DNA of 64,000 nt from Oxalobacter aliiformigenes (GTDB lineage: Bacteria; Pseudomonadota; Gammaproteobacteria; Burkholderiales; Burkholderiaceae_D). Under the pieces are notes generated by a model that did no database searches, was not told the DNA's origin, and worked only from the letters and a program-made list of their open reading frames with translations. Position numbers and translations under genes: made by a program. The stretch spans positions 1,798,001 to 1,862,000 of the forward strand of contig NZ_CP098252.1 of assembly GCF_027116575.1 (NCBI RefSeq), in the 5' to 3' direction. Position 1 is the first letter of the stretch. Each line of letters begins with the position of its first letter. Of this stretch, positions 56,690-64,000 are shown piece by piece.

Positions 56690-57111
56690 AAAAATTTTTA
56701 GTTCCCTGTATTCTCGCCACTTCTCTCATATTAACCGGCTGTCAAACAACTAGTGAGACTGTTCTCGAAACCAATGGTGAGACGCAACTGCAAGTCCGCA
56801 ATTACCAAACTCGCTCTTTTGATACAAATGATAAAGAACGCGTATTAAGAGCTACCATTTCCACTTTACAGGATTTCGGATTTATCATTGATCGCGCCGA
56901 CTATCTGCTAGGCAGCGTTACAGCTACCAAGGTAGATGGTAACAAAAAAGTAAAAATAACAGTGGTATCGAGACAAAAAGGAAAAGATAAAACCATTGTC
57001 CGTGCAAATGCACAATTCAATTTAGCCCCTGTCAAAAATCCTAAAATCTACCAAGATTTTTTCAGTGCATTAGAAAAATCACTTTTTCTTAGTGCAAACG
57101 CTGTAGACTAA
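56686..57111 (+). CDS. Lipoprotein, third of a trio
   Basis: 141 residues: MKKFLVPCILATSLILTGCQ (lipobox LTGC). The mature part VLRATISTLQDFGFIIDRAD then LGSVTATKVDG is related to the preceding gene. Ends ALEKSLFLSANAVD. Translation coupled with it through ATGA. Unknown function, likely outer-membrane anchored. Confidence 0.8.
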   Translation: MKKFLVPCILATSLILTGCQTTSETVLETNGETQLQVRNYQTRSFDTNDKERVLRATISTLQDFGFIIDRADYLLGSVTATKVDGNKKVKITVVSRQKGKDKTIVRANAQFNLAPVKNPKIYQDFFSALEKSLFLSANAVD

Positions 57112-57126
57112 ATCTTAATCCTCTTG

Positions 57127-57157
57127 AAAAAGGCATGATGACAAATCATGCCTTTTT
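57127..57157 (+). terminator. Terminator of the lipoprotein trio
   Basis: AAAAAGGCATGAT, 5-nt loop, ATCATGCCTTTTT, a perfect 13-bp stem with T end, 16 nt past the stop. Confidence 0.85.
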
Positions 57158-57179
57158 CCAATAAACAATCTGTTTTTTT

Positions 57180-58118
57180 CTATTCCCGGCTTCTCTTTTG
57201 TGAATCAACTATCTGCAATGCACTGGCAATCAGGCCGCTCATATCACTCAGGTTACTGGGAACAATAATCGAATTATTGGTTTTCGCCAATTGTTCGAAA
57301 GCAGCGACATATTGTTCGGCAACTTTCAGATTCACTGCATCGCTACCTCCCTGTGCGGAAATCGCCTGTCCGACCTTGCGCAATGCTTCAGCATTGGCAT
57401 CAGCGATAGCGATAATAGCTGCCGCTTCTCCTTCGGCACGGTTGATCGCCGCCTGTTTTTCACCTTCCGAACGAGCGATTTCCGCTTCCCGCTGCCCGTT
57501 TGCGATATTGATCTGTTCCTGCTTGCGCCCTTCGGAAGCCGCTATCAGCGCACGCTTCTCCCGTTCGGCCGTTATCTGGGCCTGCATGGCCTGCAATATT
57601 TCAGCCGGTGGCGTCAGATCCTTGATTTCGTACCTTAAAACCTTGACTCCCCAGTTCTGCGCCGATTCATCGACAGCACTGACGACACAGGTATTGATAT
57701 ATTCACGTTCTTCAAAAGTCTTGTCCAGTTCCATGCGGCCGATCACCGAACGCAATGTCGTCTGGGCCAGCTGGGTAATGGCGGCAATGTAATTGGAAGA
57801 ACCATAAGACGCACGCATGGCATCTGTAATCTGGAAATAAAGAATGCCATCCACCTGCAATTGCGTATTGTCTTTTGTGATACAAATCTGCGAAGGCACA
57901 TCCAGCGGTATTTCCTTCAGGCTGTGCTTGTACGCGATACGGTCGATAAAAGGAACCACGATGTTCAGTCCCGGCGCCAGCGTCGCATGATATTTGCCAA
58001 GACGTTCAACGACCCAGGCATGCTGCTGGGGCACGACATTGACCGATTTGACCACAAAAACAATGATTACGAGAAGAAAAACAAAAACAAGAAACAGTGG
58101 CTCCAATCGAAACCTCAT
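57180..58118 (-). CDS. SPFH-domain protein (QmcA/slipin type)
   Basis: 312 residues. One N-terminal membrane helix (about 8-24, LVFVFLLVIIVFVVKSV), then SPFH/band-7: VVPQQHAWVVERLGKYHATL, VVPFIDRIAYKHSLKEIPLD, KTFEEREYINTC, and the coiled-coil helix rich in Ala/Glu (AQITAEREKRALIAASEGR, then EGEKQAAINRAEGEAAAII). Pairs with NfeD just upstream on its strand; together they make a membrane scaffold linked to protein quality control in related bacteria. Confidence 0.94.
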   Translation of the reverse strand: MRFRLEPLFLVFVFLLVIIVFVVKSVNVVPQQHAWVVERLGKYHATLAPGLNIVVPFIDRIAYKHSLKEIPLDVPSQICITKDNTQLQVDGILYFQITDAMRASYGSSNYIAAITQLAQTTLRSVIGRMELDKTFEEREYINTCVVSAVDESAQNWGVKVLRYEIKDLTPPAEILQAMQAQITAEREKRALIAASEGRKQEQINIANGQREAEIARSEGEKQAAINRAEGEAAAIIAIADANAEALRKVGQAISAQGGSDAVNLKVAEQYVAAFEQLAKTNNSIIVPSNLSDMSGLIASALQIVDSQKRSRE

Positions 58119-58139
58119 CCAGTCAAAAAGTTGAAAAAA

Positions 58140-58583
58140 TCATGTCTTGCTATTTTCGACAAGCAGGGTTGCTCCCCGTATTTCACGAATGATGAACAAT
58201 CCGGCTTCCGGCCTGCCTGCCGGAAGCAGTTCCACATCCCAAAGAGCACCGCGATAACTGGCCCGCGACCGATAAATACCGTTTTGCGGATTTTCCCATT
58301 GCCGGACTTCAACAGTTTCCCCGATATCGAGGAGAACGGAAGGATTTCTCTGCGGATGAACCCGATGTTTCTTAAACAGCCGGCTATTGCGCAAAGCAAG
58401 TGTCACCACACCACCGCTTATCCCTGCTGCGATAAACTGGCCATAAAAAGGAACACCTGCCACTGCGGCAATGCCACCGGCGCAAGAACCGACGGCGATC
58501 ATCAACAAATAAAATGTTCCCGTGAAAATTTCCGCTGCCACCAGTATACCGGCGAGAGCAAACCATATCATCCAGTCTGTCAT
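58140..58583 (-). CDS. NfeD family membrane protein
   Basis: 147 residues. Two to three membrane helices (about 5-25, 28-45 and 48-65: FALAGILVAAEIFTGTFYLL, GISGGVVTLALR), then an OB-fold domain (about 85-147: DIGETVEVRQW then SYRGALWDVELLPAGR). Typical short NfeD without the protease domain. 21 nt upstream of the SPFH gene, co-transcribed. Confidence 0.9.
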   Translation of the reverse strand: MTDWMIWFALAGILVAAEIFTGTFYLLMIAVGSCAGGIAAVAGVPFYGQFIAAGISGGVVTLALRNSRLFKKHRVHPQRNPSVLLDIGETVEVRQWENPQNGIYRSRASYRGALWDVELLPAGRPEAGLFIIREIRGATLLVENSKT

Positions 58584-58701
58584 CCGTTTATTTCATATCG
58601 GCAAACACCTGATCACATTATAGGATGACAGGGAAAAAGGCAAACGACCGGCGGCCTGACGGATTGTCGCGATAATCCCCACCCGCCAGGTCCCGGAAAA
58701 T

Positions 58702-61134
58702 TCAGCAGCCTTTCGTCTGACTTTCCGCCAATGTCTTCCAGGTTGAAACGACCGAATCCGGATTCAGTGACATCGAATCGATTCCCTGTTTCATCAGCCA
58801 GCGTGCGAAATCCGGATGATCCGATGGCCCCTGGCCGCAAATACCGACATATTTTCCCTGGCTGTTGCAGGCGGCAATCGCCTTTGAAATCAGGGCCAGC
58901 ACAGCAGGGTCACGCTCGTCAAAATCGGCCATCAGCAATTCAAGTCCCGAATCACGATCCAGCCCCAGCGTCAGCTGGGTCAGATCATTGGAACCGATTG
59001 AAAAACCGTCGAACATTTCAAGGAACTCGTCGGCCAAAATAGCATTGGAAGGCACCTCGCACATCATGATGATACGCAAGCCGTTTTCTCCACGACGCAA
59101 GCCGTTGACGGCCAGCAAATCGATGACGGAACGAGCCTGTTTGAGTGTCCTGACGAACGGCACCATAATCTCGACATTAGTCAGTCCCATTTCATTCCGC
59201 ACTTTCTTCATCGCTTCGCATTCCATATGGAATGCTTCGGCAAATGAAGAAGCGATATAACGCGAAGCGCCACGGAATCCCATCATCGGATTCTCTTCTT
59301 CGGGTTCATAACGCGTTCCGCCCATCAATGTCCGGTACTCGTTGGATTTGAAGTCAGACAGACGGACAATGACCGGCTTCGGCCAGAAAGCTGCCGCAAT
59401 CGTGGCAACCCCCTCGGCCAGTTTCTGGACATAATAGACACGTGGTGAAGCATATCCCCGTGAAACGGACTCGATTCCTTTTTTCAGATCGGGATCGACA
59501 TTCGGATAAGCCAGAATGGCATTGGGGTGAACACTGATCTCATTGATGATGAATTCCAGACGTGCCAGACCGACACCACCATTTGGAATGGCCTGCAATT
59601 TGAACGCCATTTGCGGATTGCCTACATTCATCGCCAGTTTGACCGGAAGAACGGGCAAGGTACCGTACGTGATACGGGACTCTTCCATCTCGAGCGTCCC
59701 TTCGTAAATACGACCATCCTCGCCTTCAGCGCATGAAACCGTGACAAGCTGTCCGTCCCTCAACACTTCCGTGGCATTTCCGCATCCCACAACAGCCGGA
59801 ACACCAATCTCACGTGCAACGATTGCGGCATGGCAGGTTCGCCCTCCCCGGTTCGTGACGATGGCCGCCGATTTTCTCATCACCGGTTCCCAGTTCGGAT
59901 CGGTCATATCAGCAACCAGTACATCCCCTTCCTGCACCTTGTCCATTTCGGATGGATCTTTCACGATACGAACGCGACCGATACCGATTTTCTGACCGAT
60001 GGCACGACCTGACGTCAGAACTGCCCCGTTTTCTTTCAGTTTGAAGACCTGTACGGATTCTCCCGTTTTCTGGGAATTGACGGTTTCCGGTCGCGCCTGA
60101 AGAATATAGAGTTTCCCATCCACGCCATCCTTGCCCCATTCGATGTCCATGGGACATCCGTAATGGTTTTCGATAATCACGGCAAATCTGGCCAGCTCGA
60201 TCACCTCGGCATCACTGATGGAAAAACGCTTGCGTTTTTCCTCAGGGACTTCCACGGTTTCAACCGGTTCGACGGTATCCGGTTTTTCGGAAAACACCAT
60301 TTCGATCAGTTTCGATCCAATCGAACGCCGGATAATCGGCATTTTGCCTTTCTCCAGCATCGGTTTGTGGACATAAAATTCATCCGGATTGACGGCTCCC
60401 TGCACGACTGTCTCACCCAGACCATAACTGGATGTGATGAAAACGACATCCTTGAAACCCGATTCGGTATCCAGCGTGAACATGACGCCGGACGCTCCCA
60501 GATCGGAACGTACCATCCTCTGGATACCGGCAGAGAGGGCGACGTCTGCATGTCTGAAACCACGCTGCTGGCGATATGAAATGGCACGATCGTTATACAA
60601 GGATGCAAAAACTTTTTTGACCGCTTTCAATACATTTTCTTCCCCAACAACATTCAGATAGGTTTCCTGCTGGCCGGCAAAAGAGGCATCCTGCAAATCT
60701 TCTGCCGTTGCGGACGAACGCACGGCGACAGAAAGTTCACCTGCCGTATTTTTGACCATCTGCCGGTACTGGTCGAGAATTTCCTTTTCCAGACGTGGCT
60801 GAAGCGGAGTTTCTTCTATCCACTTGCGGATATCGGCACCGGCATCCGCCAGCGCACGGACATCATTGATATCCACACCGGCCAGCCGGTCTTCAATCCG
60901 CCTTGCCAATGTTTCACTGCCATTGGTACTGTAAGACAGAAAATCGCGATATGCTTGCGACGTTGTCGCGAACCCGCCCGGAACCCTGACTCCCTTTTCC
61001 TGCAACTGGCTGATCATTTCGCCGAGAGACGCGTTCTTCCCGCCTACTGAAGGAACATCTTTCATTCTCAAGTCTGTAAACGGAATGACATAAACAGCCT
61101 GGTTGTTGAGTACTGGTGAAGCTGCTTCGGACAT
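58702..61134 (-). CDS. ppsA: Phosphoenolpyruvate synthase
   Basis: 810 residues from ATG 61134 with AAGGAGATC before it. Makes PEP from pyruvate and ATP. N-terminal ATP-binding domain ([40 protein letters not shown]), the swivelling phosphohistidine in [20 protein letters not shown], and the PEP barrel ([20 protein letters not shown] and [18 protein letters not shown]). Divergent from ppsR, which regulates it by reversible phosphorylation. Confidence 0.97.
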   Translation of the reverse strand: MSEAASPVLNNQAVYVIPFTDLRMKDVPSVGGKNASLGEMISQLQEKGVRVPGGFATTSQAYRDFLSYSTNGSETLARRIEDRLAGVDINDVRALADAGADIRKWIEETPLQPRLEKEILDQYRQMVKNTAGELSVAVRSSATAEDLQDASFAGQQETYLNVVGEENVLKAVKKVFASLYNDRAISYRQQRGFRHADVALSAGIQRMVRSDLGASGVMFTLDTESGFKDVVFITSSYGLGETVVQGAVNPDEFYVHKPMLEKGKMPIIRRSIGSKLIEMVFSEKPDTVEPVETVEVPEEKRKRFSISDAEVIELARFAVIIENHYGCPMDIEWGKDGVDGKLYILQARPETVNSQKTGESVQVFKLKENGAVLTSGRAIGQKIGIGRVRIVKDPSEMDKVQEGDVLVADMTDPNWEPVMRKSAAIVTNRGGRTCHAAIVAREIGVPAVVGCGNATEVLRDGQLVTVSCAEGEDGRIYEGTLEMEESRITYGTLPVLPVKLAMNVGNPQMAFKLQAIPNGGVGLARLEFIINEISVHPNAILAYPNVDPDLKKGIESVSRGYASPRVYYVQKLAEGVATIAAAFWPKPVIVRLSDFKSNEYRTLMGGTRYEPEEENPMMGFRGASRYIASSFAEAFHMECEAMKKVRNEMGLTNVEIMVPFVRTLKQARSVIDLLAVNGLRRGENGLRIIMMCEVPSNAILADEFLEMFDGFSIGSNDLTQLTLGLDRDSGLELLMADFDERDPAVLALISKAIAACNSQGKYVGICGQGPSDHPDFARWLMKQGIDSMSLNPDSVVSTWKTLAESQTKGC

Positions 61135-61310
61135 AGTGATCTCCTTGCGAAAATGGAATTCGTGTCTGCGAAGAAGGAAAGACACGATATTTCGACAACT
61201 ATAAAATTCGTCTTTATTGTACCGCCAGTGTCATTATGTTTTTCAAAAATAATCCTTACAATAGAAGAAATTATTCGTCTCCTTGATTATTCTTTCCGAC
61301 AGGCTGAAAT

Positions 61311-62171
61311 ATGACGACACAACAGAATATCCCTGCACGTACTGTTTTTATTGTATCCGATGGTACCGGTATTACAGCGGAAGCTCTGGCCCGCTCGGTT
61401 CTTTCCCAGTTCAATCTGTCCTATTCGAGAGTACACATCCCTTTCGTCGACACAATCGAGAAAGTCCGTCATGCCAGGGAACAGATCCAGAACGAGTACC
61501 GGCAAACAGGTCTGCTGCCCATCGTCTTTTCGACGCTGGTTATCCCTGAACTGGTCTGTATCCTGAGAGAAGCGCGAGCGTTGCATCTGGACGTCATCCA
61601 GACCTTTGTCGATCCCTTGAAAAAGGAACTGGGCATTTCTCCCAAACAGGAAATCGGTTTAAGCCATCAGAACATGGAAAGCGAAGAATATAAAAACCGG
61701 ATCGAAGCCATCAATTTCACTTTGGCACACGATGACGGTCAATCCAACAGGAATCTGGACGAAGCCGACGTCATACTGGTCGGTGTTTCCAGAAGCGGAA
61801 AGACCCCGACCAGCCTGTACCTGGCTATGCAATATGGACTGAAAGTGGCAAATTACCCGCTGATTCCGGAAGATTTCGAACGCGGCAGACTTCCTTCCTC
61901 ACTCGAATCCTACAAGAACAAACTGTTCGGTCTGACCATTCAGCCGGAACGCCTTGCCGAGGTTCGCAACGAAAGACGACCGAACAGCCGTTATGCATCA
62001 CTGGAAAACTGCCGGTATGAAGTTTCCGAAGCGGAAGGTATGATGAATCTGGAGGGGATTCCCTATCTTTCCTCGACATCAAAATCCATCGAGGAAATTT
62101 CCACCGCAATTTTAAGCGATATGCGCGCATTTTCCAGCCCTGCCCAGGAAAAACCGTCGCCCAAAATCTAG
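61311..62171 (+). CDS. ppsR: PEP synthase regulatory kinase/phosphorylase
   Basis: 286 residues, normal length (DUF299). FIVSDGTGITAEALARSVLS is the conserved start and VGVSRSGKTPTSLYLAMQYG is the P-loop; RLAEVRNERRPNSRYA near residue 220 follows. Acts on PpsA by ADP-dependent phosphorylation and phosphate-dependent reversal. Divergent from ppsA with a 176-nt shared gap. Stop overlaps the convergent PIG-L gene by 4 nt. Confidence 0.95.
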   Translation: MTTQQNIPARTVFIVSDGTGITAEALARSVLSQFNLSYSRVHIPFVDTIEKVRHAREQIQNEYRQTGLLPIVFSTLVIPELVCILREARALHLDVIQTFVDPLKKELGISPKQEIGLSHQNMESEEYKNRIEAINFTLAHDDGQSNRNLDEADVILVGVSRSGKTPTSLYLAMQYGLKVANYPLIPEDFERGRLPSSLESYKNKLFGLTIQPERLAEVRNERRPNSRYASLENCRYEVSEAEGMMNLEGIPYLSSTSKSIEEISTAILSDMRAFSSPAQEKPSPKI

Positions 62172-62908
62172 TTGCACAACTCAAGTTCAAACGACGCCGC
62201 ATAAGGTTCCGAAATACCGAGTCCGGCAGCTGTTTTCCGGTTCAACATCAGTACCCGTTCATCGAAACCGTAGCCCCGGTCACGCAAATTACGCTGGTGT
62301 TGCGAGTCATGATAACGCAACAGTTCGCCTTTCCACTGTGCCTGTGTCTCATCAAACGGGACATAAAAATCCTTTCTCATATCGACTGTTTTGACGTCAC
62401 TGTTCAACATCAGTGCAACGGGCCATTCAACTTTCGATGCAATCGCTTTCATCATGGCATACATGGCACGATGAGCACGATTTGTATCGTTACCATGAGG
62501 CATGAAAAGCATATCCGGTCTGATCTCACGAATCAGTTTTTCAAGAAAGATCCGGTTTTCACTATCATCCGCAACCTGGTCATCATTCTCATTGTTCAGT
62601 TTCAGAAACCGGTAATGCGTACAGGGCAAACCAAAGAAACGAAAACTGGCGGTCTGTTCCCTGACGCGCAACTGCCGCCTGTCATCCTGCACCATTCCGG
62701 CACCATAAACCTTGTCGATACCGCTTCCCGTTTCAGCAACGACGACATACAACTCATGTCCCTGACCAACCATATACCTGAGCGTTACGCCAATGGCATC
62801 AAAATCATCAGGATGAGGTGCTGTTACCAGTAATTTCAGTTTCCCGGGCCAATTGATTTTGCGAAGATCAACAGGACGTTTCCCGGCCAGGAGAAATTCC
62901 AGATTCAT
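62168..62908 (-). CDS. PIG-L family deacetylase
   Basis: 246 residues from ATG 62908 (GAGAGG before it). Zinc motif in VTAPHPDDFDAIGVTLRYM; the usual HPDDE reads HPDDF, so one zinc-site Glu is changed. The later His is in MPHGNDTNRAHRAMYAMMK. Family members deacetylate N-acetylglucosamine-like substrates. No signal. Substrate unknown; Phe in place of Glu is a point of interest. Confidence 0.88.
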   Translation of the reverse strand: MNLEFLLAGKRPVDLRKINWPGKLKLLVTAPHPDDFDAIGVTLRYMVGQGHELYVVVAETGSGIDKVYGAGMVQDDRRQLRVREQTASFRFFGLPCTHYRFLKLNNENDDQVADDSENRIFLEKLIREIRPDMLFMPHGNDTNRAHRAMYAMMKAIASKVEWPVALMLNSDVKTVDMRKDFYVPFDETQAQWKGELLRYHDSQHQRNLRDRGYGFDERVLMLNRKTAAGLGISEPYAASFELELCN

Positions 62909-63026
62909 TGAAAACCTCTCGTCAAAACTGTTGTTACCTTTCCTGTTCCACAAACCGGACAATAAGACAACTCATCAAGTTCTTCAGGAGAAGGCAGCAA
63001 TCATTGGATAATATCGAAAAAACCAA

Positions 63027-63683
63027 TCAAACCGTCAGACCATTCCGTTCCAGTATTTTTCTGACGGGTGCATATGTTTTCCTGTGAACCGGCGAAACAC
63101 CGAATTTTTCCAGCTGTGCCAGATGAAATGCTGTCGGATACCCCTTGTGGCGGTCAAAACCATATTCCGGATACTGACTGTGCAATTCCATCATGATGGC
63201 ATCTCTGGCCGTTTTGGCCAAAATCGAAGCGGCAGAGATAACCGGTATTCTGTCATCTCCCTTGACGATGGCTCTGGCACGAATTGACAACTCCTTCGGA
63301 CACCGGTTACCGTCAATCAGAGCCAATTCCGGTTTTATGGAAAGCATCTCGATTGCCCGTTTCATGGCCAGCATGGAAGCCCATAAGATATTCAACTCAT
63401 CGATTTCTGCCACGGAACATTGCGCGATAGACCACGCTTTGGCTTTCTCTTTGATCAATTGTGCCAGTTCGTCACGCCGGTTTTCCGAAAGTTTTTTGGA
63501 ATCCTTCAAACCGTCAATGGGATGATCCGGATCGAGAATGACTGCTGCAGCAAACACCGGCCCGGCAATGGGTCCCCTGCCCGCTTCATCCGCACCGCAA
63601 ACAAGAGATATCCCGGACGAAAAAACGTCTTCAAAAGAAAGCTGCAAGGAAGATACCCGCTTATCCTGAAATGTATCAGTCAT
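63027..63683 (-). CDS. rnhB: Ribonuclease HII
   Basis: 218 residues. Cleaves RNA in RNA-DNA hybrids, removing single ribonucleotides. Catalytic acids: [20 protein letters not shown] (Asp, Glu), [15 protein letters not shown], and the middle [11 protein letters not shown]-terminal [20 protein letters not shown] is typical. Overlaps the end of lpxB by 8 nt, so it is translated with it. Confidence 0.96.
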   Translation of the reverse strand: MTDTFQDKRVSSLQLSFEDVFSSGISLVCGADEAGRGPIAGPVFAAAVILDPDHPIDGLKDSKKLSENRRDELAQLIKEKAKAWSIAQCSVAEIDELNILWASMLAMKRAIEMLSIKPELALIDGNRCPKELSIRARAIVKGDDRIPVISAASILAKTARDAIMMELHSQYPEYGFDRHKGYPTAFHLAQLEKFGVSPVHRKTYAPVRKILERNGLTV

Positions 63684-64000
63684 TCTGTCTCATTACGTCA
63701 AGCACTGCCTGTGCACTTGTTTGCGCTGTATTGCGCAGCAATGAATAATGCATGGCGACAAATTTTTCCTGCAAACGATTCCTGTTCGCCTGATCCGTCA
63801 ACTGGAACCAGAGTGCATCGGAAAGCGCTTTTCCCGTGGCGGCATTCTGAAGCAATTCCGGAACAATCATTTCTCCTGCCAGTATATTGGGCAATCCGAC
63901 TGGAGGTTTGACAATATGACGGGCGATCTCCCATGTCGCACGCATCAGACGATAGGCAATAACCATCGGCTTTTTGAAAAGTGCCACCTCAAGAGTTGCC
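63676..64000 (-). CDS. lpxB: Lipid-A-disaccharide synthase, C-terminal part (5' end outside window)
   Basis: About 107 residues of the C-terminus: [20 protein letters not shown] at the window edge, then [20 protein letters not shown], exactly the end of LpxB. The enzyme condenses UDP-2,3-diacylglucosamine with lipid X in lipid A synthesis. lpxB-rnhB order is usual in betaproteobacteria. Confidence 0.95.
   Translation of the reverse strand, partial: ATLEVALFKKPMVIAYRLMRATWEIARHIVKPPVGLPNILAGEMIVPELLQNAATGKALSDALWFQLTDQANRNRLQEKFVAMHYSLLRNTAQTSAQAVLDVMRQND

Overview
The window looks like chromosome of a Gram-negative betaproteobacterium, most likely in or near Oxalobacteraceae. The gene order lpxB-rnhB followed by ppsR/ppsA, the PII/AmtB operon, class I fumarase and the many outer-membrane and lipid A genes fit this. 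Genus (Oxalobacter is my guess) cannot be proven without a search.

Layout. 1-11.2 kb: a 3'-truncated gene fusing a PAP2 phosphatase-like domain to a phosphoethanolamine transferase, divergent from an OmpR-type two-component system; htpG behind a heat-shock-type promoter; a glnK-amtB operon with a sigma54 promoter, NtrC-like boxes and a small leader ORF; tRNA-Lys(CTT) with a decayed tyrosine integrase at its 3' end; and a second, complete phosphoethanolamine transferase. 11.2-22 kb: two nitroreductase-fold genes, a META/DUF4377 lipoprotein, a repeat-rich autotransporter, a small membrane protein, an MscS-mazG pair and pepD. 22-28.5 kb: several unknown genes, umuC without umuD, two large palindromes that contain LexA boxes, and a thiamine-type pnuC/pyrophosphokinase pair. 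One LexA palindrome sits just upstream of a 30-residue hydrophobic ORF. 28.6-35.5 kb: a 2295-residue autotransporter, followed by an AT-rich gap.

37.1-48.9 kb is an integrative element at tRNA-Ser(GGA). It has a P4-type integrase broken by an in-frame TGA, an AlpA-like regulator, a HUH-type Rep-like gene with a perfect 156-bp inverted copy of its core about 0.9 kb downstream, iteron-like repeats, a frameshifted PGN_0703-type nuclease, a HEPN/AbiU2-like protein, a beta-flower protein, two paralogous lipoproteins and membrane proteins of unknown role. Much of it is decaying, and several genes look like phage-defence cargo.

49-64 kb is housekeeping: acs, class I fumarase, murI (frame disrupted at an A8 run near its 3' end), a MliC-type lipoprotein, an MBL hydrolase, a thiamine-binding protein, a three-lipoprotein operon, an SPFH/NfeD pair, the ppsA/ppsR pair, a PIG-L deacetylase, rnhB and the 3' part of lpxB.

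The strongest candidate for something undescribed is the SOS module at 22.55-22.71 kb: two LexA boxes form a 43-bp palindrome carrying a good promoter in each direction, and one direction leads within about 20 nt to a ribosome site and a TisB-sized membrane peptide. The Rep gene with its perfect inverted duplicate and iterons, and the PAP2-EptA fusion with altered phosphatase motifs, come next.
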